This document shows positions 59,935 to 64,000 of a stretch of DNA of 64,000 nucleotides, piece after piece (the first letter of the stretch is position 1; each line of letters begins with the position of its first letter). Under the pieces are notes generated by a model. It saw only the letters and a list, made by a program, of their open reading frames with translations. It was not told the origin of the DNA and made no database searches. The DNA lies in assembly GCA_025350465.1 (NCBI GenBank), contig JANXXU010000030.1:124001-188000 (forward strand), written 5' to 3'. Made by a program: the position numbers and the translations under genes. This stretch comes from Alphaproteobacteria bacterium. GTDB lineage: Bacteria > Pseudomonadota > Alphaproteobacteria > Micropepsales > Micropepsaceae.

Positions 59935-61538
59935 CGCGCGAGCGGCTTTATCTTTTCGATACGACGCTGCGCGATGGGGCGCAGACGCAGGGCGTCGACT
60001 TCAGCGTCGAAGACAAGCGCCAGATCGCGCTCGCGCTCGACGAACTGGGCGTCGATTACGTCGAGGGTGGCTTTCCCGGCGCCAATCCGACCGACACGTC
60101 GTTCTTCGCCGATCCGCCAAAGCTCAGCCAAGCCAAGCTCGTCGCCTTCGGTATGACGAAGAAAGCCGGGCGCAGTTCGTCGAACGACCCGGGGCTCGCC
60201 AGCGTGCTCGACGCGCGGGCGCAGGCTTGTTGCCTCGTCGGCAAGGCGTGGGACTTCCATGTCGATGTCGCGCTTGAAATTTCACGCGACGACAATCTCG
60301 ACGCCATTCGCGAAAGCATGGTGGCCGTCGCGCAGCGCTCGCGCGAGGCGATGTTCGATGCTGAGCATTTCTTCGACGGCTTCAAGGCAAATCCAGACTA
60401 CGCGCTCTCATGCCTCAAAGCGGCGCTCGACGGCGGCGCGCGTTGGGTCGTGCTCTGCGATACCAATGGCGGCAAGCTGCCGCATGAAGTTTCGCAAATT
60501 GTTTCCCAGGTGGTGAAATCGATATCGAAAGATCGCATCGGCATTCATACCCACAACGATACGGAAAACGCGGTCGCGAATACGCTGGCGGCCGTGGAGG
60601 CCGGCGCGCGCCAAATTCAAGGCACGCTGAACGGGCTTGGCGAACGCTGCGGCAACGCGAATCTGATTTCGCTGATCCCGACGCTGATGCTCAAGAGCGA
60701 TCTCGCCAAGCGCTTCGAGATCGGGATCGAACCGGCGAAGTTGAAGCGGGTGACGCAGGTCTCGCGCCTGCTCGACGAAATCTTGAACCGCACGCCGAAC
60801 CGGCATGCGGCTTATGTCGGCGCGTCAGCCTTTGCCCACAAGGGCGGGCTGCATGCGTCGGCGGTGATGAAGGATCCGCGCACCTACGAGCACGTGCCGC
60901 CAGAGACCGTTGGCAACGCGCGCAAGATTTTGGTGTCGGATCAGGCGGGACGTTCGAATTTGCTTTCGCGGCTGGCCGAGCTCGGCATCGATGTCGATTC
61001 CAAGGATGGGCGCGTCGCCACGCTGCTCGAGCACGTGAAGGAGCGCGAGCATCTTGGTTATGCCTATGACGGCGCGGAGGCGTCGTTCGAATTGCTGGCG
61101 CGCCGCGCGCTGGGCCAGATCCCGACTTATTTCACGGTCGAAGGATTCCGCGTGAGCGTCGAGCGCCGCCACAACGCGCTTGGCGAGTTGATCACGGCGT
61201 CCGAGGCTGTCGTGAAGGTGGTTGTCGACGGCGAGAAGTTGATGAGCGTGGGCGAGGGTAACGGCCCGGTCAACGCGCTCGATCAGGCACTGCGCAAGGA
61301 TTTGGGGCGCTACTCGAAATGGCTTGAAGATCTGCGCCTCGTCGACTTCAAGGTCCGTATCCTGACGGCGGGGACCGAGGCCGTGACGCGCGTCATGGTC
61401 GAAAGCGCCGACGGCAAGGGCGCGCGCTGGTCGACAGTCGGCGTTTCGCCGAATATTGTGGACGCGTCGTTCGAGGCTCTTCTCGATTCAATTACCTATA
61501 AATTGCTGCGCGATGGGGCACCACCCGCGCGCGGCTGA
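59931..61538 (+). CDS. cimA: Citramalate synthase
   Basis: A 535-residue enzyme of the DRE-TIM superfamily. It begins LYLFDTTLRDGAQTQGVDFS (the DTTLRDG catalytic motif with an extra AQTQGVDFS typical of CimA) and contains VVLCDTNGGKLPHEVSQIVS, GIHTHNDTENAVANTLAAVE and NGLGERCGNANLISLIPTLM. The C-terminal LeuA-type regulatory domain is present. It condenses acetyl-CoA with pyruvate to citramalate, an entry to 2-ketobutyrate and isoleucine that bypasses threonine. The GTG at 59931 overlaps the cysS stop, so the two are translationally coupled. Confidence 0.93.
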   Translation: MTRERLYLFDTTLRDGAQTQGVDFSVEDKRQIALALDELGVDYVEGGFPGANPTDTSFFADPPKLSQAKLVAFGMTKKAGRSSSNDPGLASVLDARAQACCLVGKAWDFHVDVALEISRDDNLDAIRESMVAVAQRSREAMFDAEHFFDGFKANPDYALSCLKAALDGGARWVVLCDTNGGKLPHEVSQIVSQVVKSISKDRIGIHTHNDTENAVANTLAAVEAGARQIQGTLNGLGERCGNANLISLIPTLMLKSDLAKRFEIGIEPAKLKRVTQVSRLLDEILNRTPNRHAAYVGASAFAHKGGLHASAVMKDPRTYEHVPPETVGNARKILVSDQAGRSNLLSRLAELGIDVDSKDGRVATLLEHVKEREHLGYAYDGAEASFELLARRALGQIPTYFTVEGFRVSVERRHNALGELITASEAVVKVVVDGEKLMSVGEGNGPVNALDQALRKDLGRYSKWLEDLRLVDFKVRILTAGTEAVTRVMVESADGKGARWSTVGVSPNIVDASFEALLDSITYKLLRDGAPPARG

Positions 61539-61553
61539 CGCAACGGGTATCTC

Positions 61554-62999
61554 ATGCGCATTCCTGTCCACGGCAAAAGCAAAGATCAGGTCAAGACCGA
61601 ACTCGAAGCCTTCGCCGGGCGCGACGCGAGTTGGCGCGACGGCAAGACGCTGGGCTACATCTACGACGCAGGGCCGGAGGTCGAGGAGATCGCGAAGTGG
61701 GCCTATATGCGCTATCTGACCGAGAACGCGCTGGCGCCGACCGTCTTTCCGAGCTTGCTGCAAATCGAGAACGAGCTCGTCGCGATAGCGGCGGCCCATC
61801 TGGGCGACGTGCCCGGCGTCGTCGGCAATTTCACGAGCGGCGGCACTGAATCGTGCATGCTGGCGGTGAAGACGGCGCGCGATTTTGCCCGCGCGACGAA
61901 GCCGCAGATCAAAGAGCCCGAGGCAATCTTGCCGGTGACGGCGCACGCCGCGTTCCACAAGGGTTGTCACTATACGGGCGTGAAGAAGGTGATGGTGCCG
62001 GTCGATCCCAAGACCTTCAAGGCCGATCCCGCGGCAATCGAGAAGGCGATCACACAGAACACGATCCTGATCGTTTCGTCGGCGGTGTCCTACGCGCACG
62101 GCGTTCTAGATCCGATCGAAGCGATCGCGCCCATCGCCGAGAAGCACAATCTGCTGTTCCATGTCGACGGCTGCATCGGCGGTTTTTTGCTGCCGTATTT
62201 CAAGCGTCTCGGCGCCAAACTCGGCGAATTCGATTTTCGCGTGCCGGGCGTGACGTCAATGTCGATGGATTTTCACAAATACGCCTACTGCCCAAAAGGT
62301 GCGTCGGTGATCCTGCATCGCTCGAAGGAGCTGCGCCGCTTTCAGATGTTCGTCACGTCGGATTGGACGGGCTACACGATCATCAACCCGACGATCCAAT
62401 CGGCGAAGTCGGGTGGGCCGATGGCGGCAGCCTGGGCCGTGCTCAATTTCCTCGGCGACGACGGCTATCTGCGCTTGGCGGATCGCATCTGGAAAGCGAC
62501 GCAAGCAATCGTGGCTGGTATTCGCGAAACGCATGGCTTGCGCCTTGTCGGTGAACCGGATTCCAACCAGGTTGCATTCACGAGTGACGGGTTCTCCTGC
62601 TTCCATCTGATCGACGAAATGGCGGCGAGGGGGTGGGGCGTGCAGCCGCAATTCGGTTATCACGGCTCGGAGGCGAACGTGCACATCTCGATCGGTCAGA
62701 AGACGTTCGAGCAGGCCCACGAGTTTCTGAGCGCCTTGCGCGCGTCGGTCGAGGCCTGTCGTGCCAAAGGCTTCAGTCAGACGGCGGTGCGGGTCAAAGC
62801 GGAAGTGAAAAAAATCGGCGCGGGTTTCAGACCGGAAATGTTAAGTGACCTGATGCGCGCGGTCGGACTCGAAGACGGGCAATTGCCGCGCAAGTCGGCG
62901 GAGTTCAATCAAATTCTCGATGCGCTGCCGCCGCAAATGACCGCTTACGTCCTTACCGAATTCATGAACGATCGCTACATCCATCGCTCGAAGCACTAA
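61554..62999 (+). CDS. Sphingosine-1-phosphate lyase-like PLP-dependent enzyme (group II decarboxylase fold)
   Basis: A 481-residue PLP enzyme. The start MRIPVHGKSKDQVKTELEAF, then NFTSGGTESCMLAVKTARDF, AHAAFHKGCHYTGVKKVMV and DGCIGGFLLPYFKRLG are in the order of the sphingosine-1-phosphate lyase/glutamate decarboxylase fold. The PLP Lys is K242 in SMSMDFHKYAYCPKGASVIL, in the DxHKYGYxPKG context of S1P lyase rather than amino-acid decarboxylases. It would cleave a phosphorylated sphingoid base or a similar amino-alcohol phosphate. It lies 15 bases after cimA, so both share a transcript, with no obvious pathway link. Confidence 0.87.
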   Translation: MRIPVHGKSKDQVKTELEAFAGRDASWRDGKTLGYIYDAGPEVEEIAKWAYMRYLTENALAPTVFPSLLQIENELVAIAAAHLGDVPGVVGNFTSGGTESCMLAVKTARDFARATKPQIKEPEAILPVTAHAAFHKGCHYTGVKKVMVPVDPKTFKADPAAIEKAITQNTILIVSSAVSYAHGVLDPIEAIAPIAEKHNLLFHVDGCIGGFLLPYFKRLGAKLGEFDFRVPGVTSMSMDFHKYAYCPKGASVILHRSKELRRFQMFVTSDWTGYTIINPTIQSAKSGGPMAAAWAVLNFLGDDGYLRLADRIWKATQAIVAGIRETHGLRLVGEPDSNQVAFTSDGFSCFHLIDEMAARGWGVQPQFGYHGSEANVHISIGQKTFEQAHEFLSALRASVEACRAKGFSQTAVRVKAEVKKIGAGFRPEMLSDLMRAVGLEDGQLPRKSAEFNQILDALPPQMTAYVLTEFMNDRYIHRSKH

Positions 63000-63013
63000 T
63001 TCCACCTCCGCGA

Positions 63014-63907
63014 ATGTCCGACAAGAAGACCCACGATCACGGCGTGGCTTACGCCGCAGCTGCCTTTGTCATCTGGGGGATCGTGCCGATCTTCTGGAAG
63101 TTCATGGCGCACGTGCCGGCGGTCGAGATCGTCATGCACCGTATCGTGTGGACGCTGATCTTTACCACCGCGACGATCGTTGCGCTCGGCAAATGGCCGT
63201 TGCTCAAAGCCGCATTGACGACGCCGCGCACGCTGCAGGCCTTGACGGTGAGCGGGCTTCTTATCGGCATGAATTGGGGCCTCTTCATCTGGGCGGTCAA
63301 TGTGGGCCGCATCGAGGAGACGAGCCTTGGCTACTACATCAATCCCTTGGTCAATTTTCTGCTTGGAACTTTGCTCCTCGGCGAGCGTCTGAGCCGCGTC
63401 CAGCTGGCGGCGGTCGGGCTTGCCACCGCCGGTGTGTTGAACCAAGCAATCGCGGTCGGCCTGGTGCCGTGGGTGTCGCTGACGCTGGCGGGGAGCTTTG
63501 GCTTCTACGGATTGATCCGCAAGCACGTCGCTGTCGAGTCGCTGGTCGGGCTCACGGTCGAAGCGATTGTGCTAACGCCGATTGCGCTCGGCTATTTGGC
63601 CTATCTGGGCGCAACCGGAACCGGCATGTTTTTGGCGCATGATCGCACTACGGATGTGCTGCTCGTGCTTGCAGGCCCGATCACGGCGCTGCCGTTGCTC
63701 ATGTTCGCGGTTGGTGTCCGGCGCGTGAAACTGTCGACGATCGGATTTCTGCAATATATCGCGCCGTCGATCGCGCTTGTCATCGCCGTCGTCATGTACG
63801 ACGAACCGTTTACTTCAGCCCATGTCGTGACATTCGGCTTTATTTGGGCCGCGCTGGCGCTGATTTCCTGGGAGGCGATGCGTCGCGAACGCTATTCGGC
63901 GGCCTGA
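63014..63907 (+). CDS. rarD: EamA family transporter RarD
   Basis: A 297-residue membrane protein with ten helices. It begins GVAYAAAAFVIWGIVPIFWK and has VEIVMHRIVWTLIFTTATIV, GLLIGMNWGLFIWAVNVGRI, TSLGYYINPLVNFLLGTLLL and LQYIAPSIALVIAVVMYDEP. These are the landmarks of RarD (chloramphenicol-sensitive protein family of the drug/metabolite transporter superfamily). The substrate is uncertain. It starts 14 bases after the S1P-lyase-like gene. Its last 16 bases overlap the 3' end of a convergent gene that leaves the window. Confidence 0.9.
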   Translation: MSDKKTHDHGVAYAAAAFVIWGIVPIFWKFMAHVPAVEIVMHRIVWTLIFTTATIVALGKWPLLKAALTTPRTLQALTVSGLLIGMNWGLFIWAVNVGRIEETSLGYYINPLVNFLLGTLLLGERLSRVQLAAVGLATAGVLNQAIAVGLVPWVSLTLAGSFGFYGLIRKHVAVESLVGLTVEAIVLTPIALGYLAYLGATGTGMFLAHDRTTDVLLVLAGPITALPLLMFAVGVRRVKLSTIGFLQYIAPSIALVIAVVMYDEPFTSAHVVTFGFIWAALALISWEAMRRERYSAA

Positions 63908-64000
63908 CGCTCGGAGTTCATGATCGCCGGTATCACGTCCTCGGGGCGCGACACGACCGTGTAAAGTTCCTTCAAACCGTAGCGCGCGAAGTTGTGCGAG
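63892..64000 (-). CDS. 3' end of an unidentified gene (5' part outside window)
   Basis: Only 35 residues are visible on the minus strand: SHNFARYGLKELYTVVSRPE then DVIPAIMNSERQAAE and a TAG stop at 63892. I do not recognise the family from this piece. It overlaps the convergent rarD 3' end by 16 bases, as do several other convergent pairs in this window. The codon pattern looks coding. Confidence 0.55.
   Translation of the reverse strand, partial: SHNFARYGLKELYTVVSRPEDVIPAIMNSERQAAE

Overview
The window is a GC-rich, gene-dense chromosomal segment from an alphaproteobacterium. I read it as Hyphomicrobiales (Rhizobiales)-like, but no 16S rRNA or phylogenetic marker set is present to prove it. 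The evidence is a GTTC-N7-GTTC LexA box in front of an imuA-imuB-dnaE2 cassette, a pimeloyl-CoA-dehydrogenase-like large/small pair, a PAS_5 protein, and a dispersed repeat around GAAACCGGTTTC that I recall as common in that order. It holds about 62 protein genes and one tRNA. I see no rRNA, phage, insertion-sequence transposase or CRISPR.

Layout. 1-5.2 kb: the 3' end of parC, a glutathione S-transferase, a DUF1289 protein, two acyl-CoA dehydrogenases and an orphan membrane histidine kinase. 5.3-10 kb: a same-strand run of crotonase-fold protein, GNAT, alpha/beta hydrolase, ABM-type monooxygenase, acyl-CoA dehydrogenase and SDR. 10-16 kb: a peptide-type binding protein, an SDR of beta-oxidation type, a CNT nucleoside transporter and a GPH-type symporter. 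16-23.5 kb: an LLM flavin oxidoreductase, a CaiB-type CoA-transferase, an acyl-CoA dehydrogenase next to an AtuA-like protein, an Fe-S uracil-DNA-glycosylase-like protein and a lipoprotein hydrolase. 23.5-33 kb: TerC, tRNA-Val(CAC), gph, glmU-glmS, HlyIII, rpiA and a class II DAHP synthase. 33-39 kb: the dnaE2-imuB-imuA mutagenesis cassette. 39-46.8 kb: two MDR reductases, a Gfo/Idh/MocA plus DegT aminotransferase pair, an SDR and a patatin lipoprotein. 46.8-52.6 kb: an HxlR regulator, an SRPBCC protein, another acyl-CoA-dehydrogenase-fold protein, small membrane and secreted proteins, and a MerR regulator divergent from a MerT-like membrane protein. 52.6-64 kb: sthA, a PAS_5 protein, nadE, gltX, cysS, cimA, a sphingosine-1-phosphate-lyase-like PLP enzyme, rarD and the 3' end of one more gene.

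Themes. Fatty-acid or acyl-CoA catabolism dominates: five acyl-CoA-dehydrogenase-fold genes, a crotonase, a CoA-transferase, SDRs and an AtuA-like protein. Housekeeping biosynthesis (amino sugars, NAD, aromatic and branched-chain amino acids, tRNA charging) fills the rest.

Most unusual points. (1) A composite palindromic repeat of about 180 bp occurs three times; one copy lies inside dnaE2 and is read through in frame, adding roughly 75 residues. (2) A second repeat of 134-135 bp with terminal inverted repeats sits in two gene junctions. (3) A MerR regulator faces a protein that fuses a Cys-Cys domain to a MerT-like membrane region, with a perfect 21-bp operator between them and no merA nearby.
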